From positions 1 to 47,517 of the forward strand of contig JAILAB010000031.1 in NCBI GenBank assembly GCA_024681855.1: a DNA stretch of 47,517 nt, written 5' to 3'. This DNA is from Elusimicrobiales bacterium (GTDB taxonomy: Bacteria; Elusimicrobiota; Elusimicrobia; Elusimicrobiales; UBA9959). Below are positions 33,114 to 41,993 of the stretch, piece by piece; within the stretch, counting starts at the first letter, position 1, and each line of letters begins with the position of its first letter. The translations under genes were made by a program, and so were the position numbers. A model generated the notes under the pieces. It did no database searches, was not told the DNA's origin, and saw only the letters and a program-made list of their open reading frames with translations.

Positions 33114-35192
33114 ATGACTTCCCTTCGTTTCATAAAAGGCATAGGGCCCAAGAAAGCGGCCTTATTTAATAAGCTCGGCATTGCGGACATAGAGGATCTT
33201 GCCTTTTATTTTCCCAGAAAATGGATTGACAGGAGGCTTGATCAGGAAAAAAAAGATTTGCCATTTGTTTCAAAAGCAGCTGTTGCATGCGGGGAAGTTA
33301 TTTCAGCAAGGGAGGCTTATGCTGCCAGCGGCCTTGTCATCTTTAAAGCTATGATAAAAAGAGATGGCGGAGGCAATACGGAAGCAGTGTTTTTTAAGCG
33401 CCGCGCGCGCGGGTTTGATGTCTTCGCTTCTTTAAGAAAGGACTTTCGCCCTGGCAGCCGCGTATGGATAACCGGGGACAGTGATGATATGCTTTTCCTT
33501 TCCAGGATAAGAGCTCAGGAATATTACTGCGATAATGATGCCTTAGCAAAAAAACTTCACATTGGACGCATTATTCCGGTATATTCTCTTACTGAGGGTC
33601 TTACAGGCAAGGCTATGAGGGAAACGGTTGCGGCAGGCCTTGCTATTGCGGCAGACGGAATAGGCGATTTCCTTCCGGCAAGAATAAGGTCTAAAAGAGC
33701 CTTGTTTAGCCGTGCGGAAGCTTTGCGAAGCATACATTTCCCTGAAAATTATTTTCAGCTGGAATTTGCCCGCAAGCGGCTTATTTATGAGGAACTTCTG
33801 CTTTTTGCCTTGGCTTGTTCCATAAGAAGAAGAGAGATACGCGAAATTCCAAAACATTTCAGCTATGAGGTTAAGAGACATCTTCTAACGCCTTTCCGCC
33901 GCAATTTAGGCTTTGAGCTTACGGCTGGCCAAAAAAAGGCAATAAATGAGATTTTTGATGACATGATGGCCCCAGTGCCTATGGCCAGGCTTCTAGAGGG
34001 AGAAGTCGGTTCCGGCAAGACGGTGGTAGCATTATCTGCTATGCTTCTTGTTGCGGAGAATGGCGCTCAAAGCGCATTCATAGCCCCGACTGAAATACTG
34101 GCGCAACAGCATTTCTTTGCTTTTGAGAAGTTCCTTAAAGGGCTAAAAGTGCGTTTTGAGCTTCTTACTGGAAGTACGCCTGCGGCAAAAAGAAAAAAAA
34201 TATTAGAGGGCCTCGCTTCCGGAGAGACAGATATAATCATAGGCACTCATGCAATTTTAAGCAGCGGAGTTAAATTTAAAAATTTTAGGCTGGCAGTTGT
34301 AGATGAACAGCACCGTTTTGGAGTAAGGCAGCGCGCTGCTATGCGCAATAAGGGAGATCTTGCCGATATGCTTGTGATGACGGCAACTCCTATTCCCCGA
34401 AGCCTTTTTTTGTCAATGTATGGTGATTTGGACCTTTCCACAATAAAGGAACTCCCTGCGGGAAGGAAGCCTGTAAAAACGCTTGAAACTGATGAGCAGA
34501 CTGCTTTTGATGCTGTAGCCAGAGAAACGGCAGCGGGCAATAAAGTTTATATTGTTTATCCTGCAATTGAAGATAGCGTACAGGCAGGACTGAAAGCGGT
34601 TAAGACAGAGTTTGAGAAAATAAAAAAGTTTTTTCCTCATTTAAAAATAGATCTTCTCCATGGACGCATGAAAAGCGGGGAGAAAAAAAAGGCTATGGAA
34701 AATTTTGCTGCGGGAGACACACAGGTTTTGGTAGCCACGCAGGTTGTTGAAGTAGGCCTGGATGTCCCTGAAGCTTCGCTGATGATTATCAATAATGCTG
34801 AACGTTTTGGCTTAGCTGCCCTGCACCAGCTGCGCGGCCGCGTCGGCAGAGGAAATAAACAGTCCAAGTGCCTGCTGGTATGCGGCAGCCGCACAGCGGA
34901 ATCATCAGAGAGGCTTGCTGCGCTTGTTAATTGCCCAAGCGGTTTTGAGCTTAGCCAAAAAGACATATATTTGCGCGGAGCGGGGGATATATTTACTGAA
35001 GAACAGCATGGGGATATGGGCTTTAAGCTTGCGGATCTTTCCCGCGACGGCGAAATCCTTAGACAGGCGATTTCAGATAAAGATGAACTGCTTTCAATAG
35101 ATCCTGGCATTTCGGCTCCGGAAAATGCCGGGATTCGCGCTAAGCTCATTGAACAATATGCTGGCAAGTGGAATCTTATTGATTTATCTTAG
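33114..35192 (+). CDS. recG: ATP-dependent DNA helicase RecG
   Basis: The 692-residue protein is RecG, which remodels stalled replication forks and Holliday junctions. An N-terminal helix-hairpin-helix (FIKGIGPKKAALF) and wedge/OB domain are followed by the helicase core: Walker A GEVGSGKTVVA, the RecG-specific box VVDEQHRFGVRQR, TATPIPRSL, and motif VI HQLRGRVGRGNKQS. The TRG-like C-terminal motif region is present. The start at 33114 (MTSLRF) is preferred to an upstream ATG at 33084: it fits the family start and a -10 box lies six bases ahead of it. Confidence 0.95.
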   Translation: MTSLRFIKGIGPKKAALFNKLGIADIEDLAFYFPRKWIDRRLDQEKKDLPFVSKAAVACGEVISAREAYAASGLVIFKAMIKRDGGGNTEAVFFKRRARGFDVFASLRKDFRPGSRVWITGDSDDMLFLSRIRAQEYYCDNDALAKKLHIGRIIPVYSLTEGLTGKAMRETVAAGLAIAADGIGDFLPARIRSKRALFSRAEALRSIHFPENYFQLEFARKRLIYEELLLFALACSIRRREIREIPKHFSYEVKRHLLTPFRRNLGFELTAGQKKAINEIFDDMMAPVPMARLLEGEVGSGKTVVALSAMLLVAENGAQSAFIAPTEILAQQHFFAFEKFLKGLKVRFELLTGSTPAAKRKKILEGLASGETDIIIGTHAILSSGVKFKNFRLAVVDEQHRFGVRQRAAMRNKGDLADMLVMTATPIPRSLFLSMYGDLDLSTIKELPAGRKPVKTLETDEQTAFDAVARETAAGNKVYIVYPAIEDSVQAGLKAVKTEFEKIKKFFPHLKIDLLHGRMKSGEKKKAMENFAAGDTQVLVATQVVEVGLDVPEASLMIINNAERFGLAALHQLRGRVGRGNKQSKCLLVCGSRTAESSERLAALVNCPSGFELSQKDIYLRGAGDIFTEEQHGDMGFKLADLSRDGEILRQAISDKDELLSIDPGISAPENAGIRAKLIEQYAGKWNLIDLS

Positions 35193-35248
35193 TTTATCTA
35201 ATTATTCCCTGATTTTCATTTGCGGTAAAGCGTCAAAAAGCTTTTTCC

Positions 35249-35278
35249 TTGCAATAATGCTAAGAAAACAGTTATAAT
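35249..35278 (+). promoter_or_regulatory. Sigma-70-type promoter of tRNA-His
   Basis: TTGCAA at 35249-35254 and TATAAT at 35273-35278 are separated by 18 bases. The predicted start lies about eight bases before the tRNA. Confidence 0.7.
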
Positions 35279-35292
35279 TTAAGATAGCCGAT

Positions 35293-35369
35293 GGTAGGTG
35301 TAGCTCAGCGGTTAGAGCGTCCGGCTGTGACCCGGAAGGCCGAGGGTTCGAACCCCTTCACCTACCCCA
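35293..35369 (+). tRNA. tRNA-His (GTG anticodon)
   Basis: The cloverleaf folds fully. The acceptor stem GTAGGTG pairs with CACCTAC, and an extra G at position -1 (35293) faces C73, the identity feature of tRNA-His. The anticodon loop is CTGTGAC with anticodon GTG between TCCGG and CCGGA. The T loop is TTCGAAC. CCA is encoded at 35367-35369. Confidence 0.97.
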
Positions 35370-35477
35370 GCTTTTCAGATTAAAATCCCCTTACTGATTT
35401 TGTTCCTATTGCCATAAAACAGTAATTTTTTAACCATTTTTTTCGTAGTATATACCAAACATTTTGACCATTAATCT

Positions 35478-35509
35478 AAAAAAACAGGCGGGATATATTT
35501 CCCGCCTGT
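35478..35509 (-). terminator. Rho-independent terminator of the acyl-CoA synthetase gene
   Basis: A perfect 10-bp stem ACAGGCGGGA / TCCCGCCTGT closes a 6-base loop. On the minus strand it ends in seven T. It lies 35 bases after the stop codon of the acyl-CoA synthetase gene. Confidence 0.9.
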
Positions 35510-35543
35510 GCAATCATCGCCGATTTTGCGATATGGTCAATGA

Positions 35544-37502
35544 TTATTTTTTCTTGTACATTTCCTTAATGATGTCTTTATTCTGCTCTATTACTTTTTT
35601 GCGCTTTATTTTGCCGCTGGCGCTCATTGTGCCATTGTCTAGCGTAAACTTATCTTTAAGCACTGCGAACTGATGAATGTATTCAAAGGATTTTAAGTTG
35701 CCCTTATTTTTGATATGTGTCTGAATTTCTTTTTTTATCAGATCGCGCAGCTCTTTGTTCTGCAATGTGCGTATGCGGACTGTTAGCTTATCAGGCTCCG
35801 TGTTCGCAGCCTTAAGCGCTTCTTCTGAAGGCACTATGAGCGCTCCAAGATTGTCTTCGTCCTGGCCAACAAGCACTATCTGTGAAATCATGGGGCTTTC
35901 CAGCAATGCGTCTTCAATGGGCAAGGGTTCAATGTTCTCGCCGTTTGAAAGAACTATTGTGTCTTTTTCCCGGCCTACTATTACAAGGTGATTAGTGTCT
36001 GTGAGCCAGCCGAGATCTCCAGTGTTCAGCCAGCCATCCTTGTCCAGCATTTTCTGCGTTTCTGCTTCATCTTTGTAATAACCTTTCATTACCTGCGGCC
36101 CTCGGGCCATGATAAGGCCTTTCTTAAAGCGTGGAAGCTTTTCCCTTGTCTTCGGGTCTACTATTTTTATTTCTGTGCCCTTGATGGGTTTGCCAGTTGA
36201 ACCGAGATAGTTTTCTTCTTCTATAAAGCGCAGCGTGAGCACTGGGGCTGATTCTGTCATGCCATAGCCTTCCAAAAGAGTTACGCCCATACCTTCATAA
36301 AAAAGCTGTGTGTGCATTGGCAGGGATCCCCCGCCGCTTATTGAGCCTCTGAAATTCAAGCCGGCTGCCGTTTTTATTTTAGGATAAAGTGTTTTAAGGA
36401 AGAAGAAATGCCCTGGAGCAAGCAGGCACTGTACGGCTTTATGCGCGCATTTCTTTATTCCTTTCCATAATGCGAATCCTCCGGGAATGGTTCTATGGGA
36501 GTAAATTCTGTGATATACATACTGTTTGCTTATCGTTGTGGCAAAAATAAACAGGCCATAAGCTATGGCAGATTTCTTTTTTAGAGTGGCTATAAGCCTT
36601 TGCTCTATTGTATCCCATATTTTAGGCACGCTCATCAGTGTGGCCGGCCTTACGCTGAGCAGGTCTTTCCCTAATGAGGGTATTGTGGTGAAATGCAGAT
36701 GGCAGCATTTTAAAAGGTTATAAGTTTGCGCTGTTCTCTCATAAGAATGCCATATAGGAAGAATTTGCAAAGTCTTTTCGCCAGGTTTAGCCTGGAACTG
36801 TTCGTCTACGCTGGGGAACTGTGAGCATACATTCATGTGCGTAAGCAGAACGCCTTTTGGATTGCCAGTTGTTCCGCTGGTATAAAGCATTGTGCTTATG
36901 TCGTCCATGCAGAGGTCAGGCTCAATGAATTTATGTTTTCTTCCTATTTCGCGCAGCTCTTCCAAAGTGTATGTTGGTGTTTTAAGGCCTTTTTTTGCCC
37001 TTTCTCCCTTCTGGTGAAGCATTATTATGGCTGTAAGGGGATGTGTCTCTAAAATGTTAAAAATTTTGTCAAGTATTGCTTCATTCTGTAATATAAGGTA
37101 TTTTGCTTCGCTGTGCTCAAGTATGTATTGCAATTCAGTAGCAGGGGCTGCCGTTCCGCGAGGAGTTGTTATGCCGCCTGCCCTCATTATGCCCTGGTCT
37201 GCCATGCACCACAGCCCGCAGTTTTCGCTGAATATGGCTACAAAGTCGCCTTTTTTTACGCCTAATGCCTGAAGGCCGCTAGCTGTTTCTGCCATTCCGG
37301 CTTCCAGTTCTCCGTATGTAAGCTCTATGCCATTGTGCGGATCAGTTATGGCCGGCAGGTCTGGAAAAGTGCTCATGCACTTTTTTATATATGCGGGAAG
37401 AGATGGATATGCTTTGAAAAGGCTTTCAAGATTCCTTCGCTCGTAAAAAACACGGTTCATTGCGGTTTTGTCGTCTATCTGTTCGCTTATCTTTTTTCTC
37501 AT
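35544..37502 (-). CDS. Long-chain acyl-CoA synthetase (AMP-forming)
   Basis: The 652-residue protein is an ANL-superfamily adenylating enzyme of the FadD/FadD15 type. The P-loop is TMLYTSGTTGNPKG (about residues 203-216). LLEGYGMTESAPVLT is the adenine/substrate motif, GWLNTGDLGW contains the ribose-binding Asp, and the C-terminal SGKIKRKKV supplies the catalytic Lys. It would activate fatty acids to acyl-CoA for lipid synthesis or degradation, peripherally at the inner membrane. It stands alone, with its own terminator. There is no clear Shine-Dalgarno sequence. Confidence 0.93.
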   Translation of the reverse strand: MRKKISEQIDDKTAMNRVFYERRNLESLFKAYPSLPAYIKKCMSTFPDLPAITDPHNGIELTYGELEAGMAETASGLQALGVKKGDFVAIFSENCGLWCMADQGIMRAGGITTPRGTAAPATELQYILEHSEAKYLILQNEAILDKIFNILETHPLTAIIMLHQKGERAKKGLKTPTYTLEELREIGRKHKFIEPDLCMDDISTMLYTSGTTGNPKGVLLTHMNVCSQFPSVDEQFQAKPGEKTLQILPIWHSYERTAQTYNLLKCCHLHFTTIPSLGKDLLSVRPATLMSVPKIWDTIEQRLIATLKKKSAIAYGLFIFATTISKQYVYHRIYSHRTIPGGFALWKGIKKCAHKAVQCLLAPGHFFFLKTLYPKIKTAAGLNFRGSISGGGSLPMHTQLFYEGMGVTLLEGYGMTESAPVLTLRFIEEENYLGSTGKPIKGTEIKIVDPKTREKLPRFKKGLIMARGPQVMKGYYKDEAETQKMLDKDGWLNTGDLGWLTDTNHLVIVGREKDTIVLSNGENIEPLPIEDALLESPMISQIVLVGQDEDNLGALIVPSEEALKAANTEPDKLTVRIRTLQNKELRDLIKKEIQTHIKNKGNLKSFEYIHQFAVLKDKFTLDNGTMSASGKIKRKKVIEQNKDIIKEMYKKK

Positions 37503-37638
37503 AAATCTATTCCATAATTTAGATTTTCAGCTAAATTTTCAGGCCATGCGGCCATGTCAACTCTAAAAAAATTATAGGTAATATTGAAAAATAGGTCAAG
37601 TTGTAATAAAAAAAACTAAAGAATCCGGAACTGTTTTG

Positions 37639-37651
37639 ATATGAATCATAT
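37639..37651. promoter_or_regulatory. Palindrome upstream of the DUF1836 gene
   Basis: ATATGA-A-TCATAT is a perfect palindrome around one base, 22 bases before a TATAAT at 37673-37678. It might be an operator, possibly for the DUF1836 product, but AT-rich palindromes of this size also arise by chance. Confidence 0.3.
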
Positions 37652-37727
37652 GCTTTTTTTCGCAATATGTCATATAATTTTGTAAAATAGATGTTAACGA
37701 GCTTATAAAAGCGCTCAGGGAAAAATT

Positions 37728-38357
37728 ATGGATTTTAAGAAAATGGAATATGAACTCTCAGCTGAAGGAGCGGAAAGCAGCCGTAAAGCTGATGCTTATC
37801 TGGATTCGCTTCGCCGGCGAAATGCAAAATTTGAATTTCATCTTCCCAGATATAGCGAGCTTATTCCTTTTCCTATATATATGTCCCAGCTTCTTAATAT
37901 AGTTGATTCTGCCCTTGAGCCTTTCACTGTGCCAGGTGAAGAGAAAATAATAACCAAGGCGATGATCAACAATTATGTGCAAAAAAAGGTAATAATGCCT
38001 CCGCAGGATAAGAAATATGACAGGAGCCATATAATACACCTTATAGTGATAGGTATTTTGAAGCAGATAATAACTATTGAGGAAATAACTCAGGTAATAC
38101 AGATGCAGCTGGCAAAATATCCTAAGATAAGCATAGCCTATAATTTTTTCTGCATTGCATTAGAAGATGCTCTTAATTCTTCATTTAATGGTATAAGCCC
38201 GCAGGATAGAAACAAAAAACATCGCCCGCCTACTGTGCTTTCAGAAATTATAGAATCCTGCGTTATGGCTTTTTCAAATAGGGTTTATGTGAGAAAAGCC
38301 TTATATATGTCTAAGGCTTCTGAAGCGGCTAAAAAAATTAATGGAATAAAAAAATAA
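37728..38357 (+). CDS. DUF1836 domain protein, probable regulator
   Basis: The 209-residue protein contains DUF1836: ITKAMINNYVQKKVIMPP (about residues 75-92) followed by KKYDRSHIIHLIVIGILKQIITI. This pattern is a MerR-like helix-turn-helix with its wing and is predicted to bind DNA. Targets are unknown. It sits in a 225-base divergent gap from the acyl-CoA synthetase gene and upstream of a Sel1 lipoprotein, and could control either. A TATAAT at 37673-37678 is its likely -10 box. Confidence 0.8.
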   Translation: MDFKKMEYELSAEGAESSRKADAYLDSLRRRNAKFEFHLPRYSELIPFPIYMSQLLNIVDSALEPFTVPGEEKIITKAMINNYVQKKVIMPPQDKKYDRSHIIHLIVIGILKQIITIEEITQVIQMQLAKYPKISIAYNFFCIALEDALNSSFNGISPQDRNKKHRPPTVLSEIIESCVMAFSNRVYVRKALYMSKASEAAKKINGIKK

Positions 38358-38395
38358 TTCCTTCTCTTGCCTTCGCAGCTGGCGGAATGCAATAA

Positions 38396-38404
38396 TGCTA
38401 TAAT
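38396..38404 (+). promoter_or_regulatory. Extended -10 promoter of the Sel1 lipoprotein gene
   Basis: TGCTATAAT, without a clear -35, lies 40 bases before the ATG at 38445. AGGAG at 38436-38440 is the Shine-Dalgarno sequence. Confidence 0.55.
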
Positions 38405-38444
38405 TATTTCTAGCTGTTTCATTACGGTCTTCATAGGAGAATAT

Positions 38445-39668
38445 ATGTTTTTAAATGCTGGTTTTTTTAGGAAAATGGCATTGCCTGCCGTTTTTTTTAT
38501 GCTTGTGTCATGCGGCAAATCTGATAAGTCCGGAACTGAAAATATTGCTAAATATGATGATTCTAAAGTAATAAGCATTCTTCACGGTGAGAAGAAACAG
38601 CCTGAAAGCAGGGAATGCAAGGGATGTAGGGAAAAATATCTGCCTGCCGGAGAACTGATAAATAACGGTAAGTGCAAAGAGGCTATGTCCCTTCTTGAAA
38701 AGCTGGATGGTAAAAAGTATTATCTCGCCTCTGAAACAATAGCCAGGATGTATGAACTTGGCAGATGTGCGCCAAGAAATATGGCAAAGGCTTTTGAGTG
38801 GTATCAGAAATCGGCTGAGCAGGGCAGCCTTGCTGCCAGATATAATGTAGCGCTTATGTACATTAACGGGGATGGAGTTGAACAGAACCTTACTTATGGG
38901 GCTGAAGCTATGGCTTATGCCGCAACGGGAGGGATAATACAGGCCAAACGTACTTTAGCCCTTATGTTCGCAGAAGGCACTGGCGTGAATAAAAATTCAC
39001 AAATAGCTTTTGAGCTTTTTGAGAGTGCGGCAAAAGATGGCGATGCCGAATCTGAGGAGTATTTGGGCGAAATGTATGACAAAGGCGAAGGAGTGCAGAA
39101 AGATTCGTCAAAAGCAGTTGATATGTTTATTAAGGCAGCCGCAAAGGGCAATATACCGGCTAAACGAAACTTAGCTTTCGCCTATTATAGCGGCGAGGGT
39201 GTGAAACAGAAAAACCTTGCCAGAGCTTTTGAATGGGCTGCTCAGGCTGCATCAAAAGGAGATGTCCTTGCGCAAAATCTTATGGCTGATATGTATATGA
39301 AAGGGGAGGGTACAAAAAAGAATTCAGCTAAGGCAGCGGAATGGAAAAAGCGGGCTGCGGAGAAAGGGCTTGTTTCTGCTCAATTTGAACTTGCAGGCTG
39401 GTATTATTCCGGCAAGGATTTGGCGAAGGATTATAAAAAATCTCTTTACTGGTATGAAAAAGCGGGAAATCAGGGACACCCTCTGGCCATTTATAATGCG
39501 GGAATGCAGCATGAGAGGGGGGAAGGCGTTCCTGCCGATAAGAATAAGGCTGTTTCTTATTACCGGCTGGCGGCTAAAACAGGCCTTGTGGCTGCTGATG
39601 AAGCCTTAAAGCGTCTCGGAGCAAAACAGGAAAGTTTAAAGAAAGAAAAGGAAGATAATAAAAAATAA
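38445..39668 (+). CDS. Sel1-repeat lipoprotein
   Basis: The start is placed at 38445, after AGGAG; the resulting 407-residue protein begins with a signal peptide and a lipobox LVSC, with Cys23 as the lipid-modified residue. A start at 38367 would bury it. After a linker, about eight Sel1 repeats of 36 residues run to near the C terminus, for example AFEWYQKSAEQGSLAARYNVALMY-like units. It is probably anchored in the outer or inner membrane facing the periplasm and may serve as a scaffold, as in Sel1 proteins of other bacteria. A bidirectional terminator follows. Confidence 0.85.
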   Translation: MFLNAGFFRKMALPAVFFMLVSCGKSDKSGTENIAKYDDSKVISILHGEKKQPESRECKGCREKYLPAGELINNGKCKEAMSLLEKLDGKKYYLASETIARMYELGRCAPRNMAKAFEWYQKSAEQGSLAARYNVALMYINGDGVEQNLTYGAEAMAYAATGGIIQAKRTLALMFAEGTGVNKNSQIAFELFESAAKDGDAESEEYLGEMYDKGEGVQKDSSKAVDMFIKAAAKGNIPAKRNLAFAYYSGEGVKQKNLARAFEWAAQAASKGDVLAQNLMADMYMKGEGTKKNSAKAAEWKKRAAEKGLVSAQFELAGWYYSGKDLAKDYKKSLYWYEKAGNQGHPLAIYNAGMQHERGEGVPADKNKAVSYYRLAAKTGLVAADEALKRLGAKQESLKKEKEDNKK

Positions 39669-39730
39669 CGCGGAATCACGCATAATCTTGGCAACGGAAA
39701 AAAGCTAGATTATAAAAGTTTTTTCAGAAT

Positions 39731-39767
39731 AAATTAAAAAGGACGGTATATCCGTCCTTTTTAATTT
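39731..39767. terminator. Bidirectional terminator between two convergent genes
   Basis: A perfect 16-bp stem (39731-39746 with 39752-39767) encloses a 5-base loop; the GGACGG core is flanked by an A-run and a T-run, so it can act in both directions, for the Sel1 lipoprotein and the M49 peptidase genes. Confidence 0.9.
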
Positions 39768-39787
39768 GTCTTTTTGTTTACTTATGG

Positions 39788-41803
39788 TTAGAGATTGCCG
39801 TATTCCCTGCCATAGCGCAGCATCTGCTCCGCATATCCTTCATCATAGGATATTTTTATGTCTGTTATGTTTCCTTGGGCATCATATACAGGTTCATAAA
39901 CAGGATTTACGAAGCCTTTGTATGGAGCTATGTTAAGCTTCTTGTTCCTTTCCAGTATTTCTTTGTGTATTTCAGAATCTACTTTCACGGCATATTTTTC
40001 TATCAGATTTCTGGCCGTTTCATAGTCTCCTGTAGATTTAACCCGCTGTATTTCTTTCAGCAGCTCTCCAAATAGTTCTCGCAGTTTCTGATAATCATTG
40101 ATCTGCACGAAGGTCTTGCCGTTTTTCTTTACAAGTTCTACTGCTTTTGATGGCTGAGCCTTGTCAAGAACATATTTTGCTATCAGCTGGCGGTTAAGCA
40201 TGTGAGCTTCTTCTATATTGTTCCCCGGCTCTATTCTTACAAGCTGAGTGAGCAGCCCGTTCATCATATAAGTGTAGTATTGTGCCTTGTATGCTTCCGG
40301 CGAAGGCAATAAGCCCAGCTCAATCATTTTCGGATCAGCTATGAAATAAAGCCCGAAGAGATCTGCGCGGGCTTCCTCTATTGATGAACTGTATGCCTTT
40401 AACGCCTTTTCATGCACTCCGGGCATCAGTTTCCCGGAAGCATGCCCTAAACACTCATGAAGATCCGTATGCAGGTTTTCAGTAAGGTCTCCGTATTTAT
40501 CAATAAGATTAAGTTCTGTTTTTCCTATTACGAATTCTTCATTGAAGCCATTGCCATGCGCAGCTTTGTTATAGGCATCTGTTATATTCCCTATAGTCAC
40601 TGATTTTGAGCCATGTTCCTTTCGTATCCAGTTGGCGTTTGGCAGATTTATGCCTATAGCCGTTGAAGGATATAAATCTCCTGCCAATATTGCGGCAGTT
40701 ATGACTTTTGCGGAAACGCCTTTTGCTTTTTCTTTTTTAAAAATTTTGTCCGTAGGAGAGTTCTGCTCAAACCAGTCTGCATTAGCGCTGATTGTTTCCG
40801 TGCGTTTTGTAGCTTCTAAGTCTTTGAAATTAACAAGGCTTTCCCAGCTGGCTTTTATTCCTAGAGGATCGCCATAAACCTCTGTGAATCCGTTTACGAA
40901 GTCAATTCTGGAATCAAGGTCTTTTACCCATAGAATTGAATATTCATCAAAAACATGAAGATCTCCTGTTTTATAGAATTCTATAAGTTTCGCTATTGTT
41001 TTTTTCTGCGCTTCATTTTCAGCTGTTTTTTCTGCTTTTTCCAGCCAGCCTATTATTTTTTCTATCGCAGCTGAATATTTTCCTCCTTCCTTATAAACTT
41101 CCTCTATAAGTTTGCCGTTTCTTTTTACAAGCCTGCTGTTAAGCCCATAAGATATGGGATGCTTTTCATCTTTTTTTCGCATTTTATTATAAAAAGCTTC
41201 CGCTTCAGCCTGATTTACTCCGTCGTAATAATTCATGGATGAGGTCAGCAGCAGATCTTCCCCGTCTTTCTTGTTTACTTTCTTAGCCATTATGTTTGGG
41301 TTAAACATTGCTGGAACGATTTCTTCAAGAAGCTGTTCATGATTCTGACCTTCTTTTAACGGCAACAATTCTGCGGCTGTTTCTTTTACTGCTTCTCTGA
41401 AAAAGACTTCGCTAAATCCTGGCCTGAATTTGTCTTCCGCATAGTGATGATGTATGCCGCTTGAAAACCAGACGCGCTTGAGATATGTTTCTAATTCTTG
41501 AAAATCCTTTGAGCTTTTATCGCCCTTATAATTTACATATACGGCTTCAAGCGTTTTGCGTATTGTCAGGTTATATTTGCCATTTTGGTCAAAAAGAATG
41601 TCGCGTCCTTCTAGCGCGGCTTGCGTAAGATAGTAGACTAAGGTTTTTTGTTTTAAGGAAAGTTCCTCAAAACCTGGAACCTTGTATCTTAAAATTTGCA
41701 GGTCAGCAAATTTCTCTACATTGTAAAAGCTGTTCTGGCTTGTTTTAGCGCAGCCTAGGCATAGAATTGCAGCAAGCAATGCCGGGTATAATTTTATGTT
41801 CAT
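39788..41803 (-). CDS. M49 (dipeptidyl-peptidase III family) lipoprotein
   Basis: The 671-residue protein has the M49 zinc motif HECLGH (His449, Glu450, His454) and the second motif EEARAD with Glu477 as third ligand, so the active site is complete. Bacterial DPP III removes dipeptides from peptide N termini. Unusually, it starts with a signal peptide and a lipobox (LCLGC, Cys18), so it is predicted to be a membrane-anchored lipoprotein outside the cytoplasm. The Shine-Dalgarno is AGGAAA. No transport genes for peptides are adjacent. Confidence 0.9.
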   Translation of the reverse strand: MNIKLYPALLAAILCLGCAKTSQNSFYNVEKFADLQILRYKVPGFEELSLKQKTLVYYLTQAALEGRDILFDQNGKYNLTIRKTLEAVYVNYKGDKSSKDFQELETYLKRVWFSSGIHHHYAEDKFRPGFSEVFFREAVKETAAELLPLKEGQNHEQLLEEIVPAMFNPNIMAKKVNKKDGEDLLLTSSMNYYDGVNQAEAEAFYNKMRKKDEKHPISYGLNSRLVKRNGKLIEEVYKEGGKYSAAIEKIIGWLEKAEKTAENEAQKKTIAKLIEFYKTGDLHVFDEYSILWVKDLDSRIDFVNGFTEVYGDPLGIKASWESLVNFKDLEATKRTETISANADWFEQNSPTDKIFKKEKAKGVSAKVITAAILAGDLYPSTAIGINLPNANWIRKEHGSKSVTIGNITDAYNKAAHGNGFNEEFVIGKTELNLIDKYGDLTENLHTDLHECLGHASGKLMPGVHEKALKAYSSSIEEARADLFGLYFIADPKMIELGLLPSPEAYKAQYYTYMMNGLLTQLVRIEPGNNIEEAHMLNRQLIAKYVLDKAQPSKAVELVKKNGKTFVQINDYQKLRELFGELLKEIQRVKSTGDYETARNLIEKYAVKVDSEIHKEILERNKKLNIAPYKGFVNPVYEPVYDAQGNITDIKISYDEGYAEQMLRYGREYGNL

Positions 41804-41929
41804 TGTGTTTCCTGTTAAAATTGCTTTTTCTGCTGAATCATTGCCGCATTTTTTTATTTATTTTAATGCGATTATGTCAGGTATATGCAATATTTTGTTT
41901 TTTTAGCTCGTATATAATTATATATAAAT

Positions 41930-41957
41930 TTGACTTTTTTGGTAAATTTGCTATTCT
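41930..41957 (+). promoter_or_regulatory. Sigma-70-type promoter of the GPQPGH-repeat gene
   Basis: TTGACT at 41930-41935 and TATTCT at 41952-41957 are 16 bases apart. AGGAG precedes the ATG at 41994. Confidence 0.5.
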
Positions 41958-41993
41958 ATAGTATGTAGCGTAAGATTATAATAAGGAGATGCT

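Noticed and set aside
38367-38444. Longer start of the Sel1 lipoprotein at 38367
   Set aside because: It would precede the promoter-like TGCTATAAT and bury the lipobox; AGGAG sits before the 38445 ATG.
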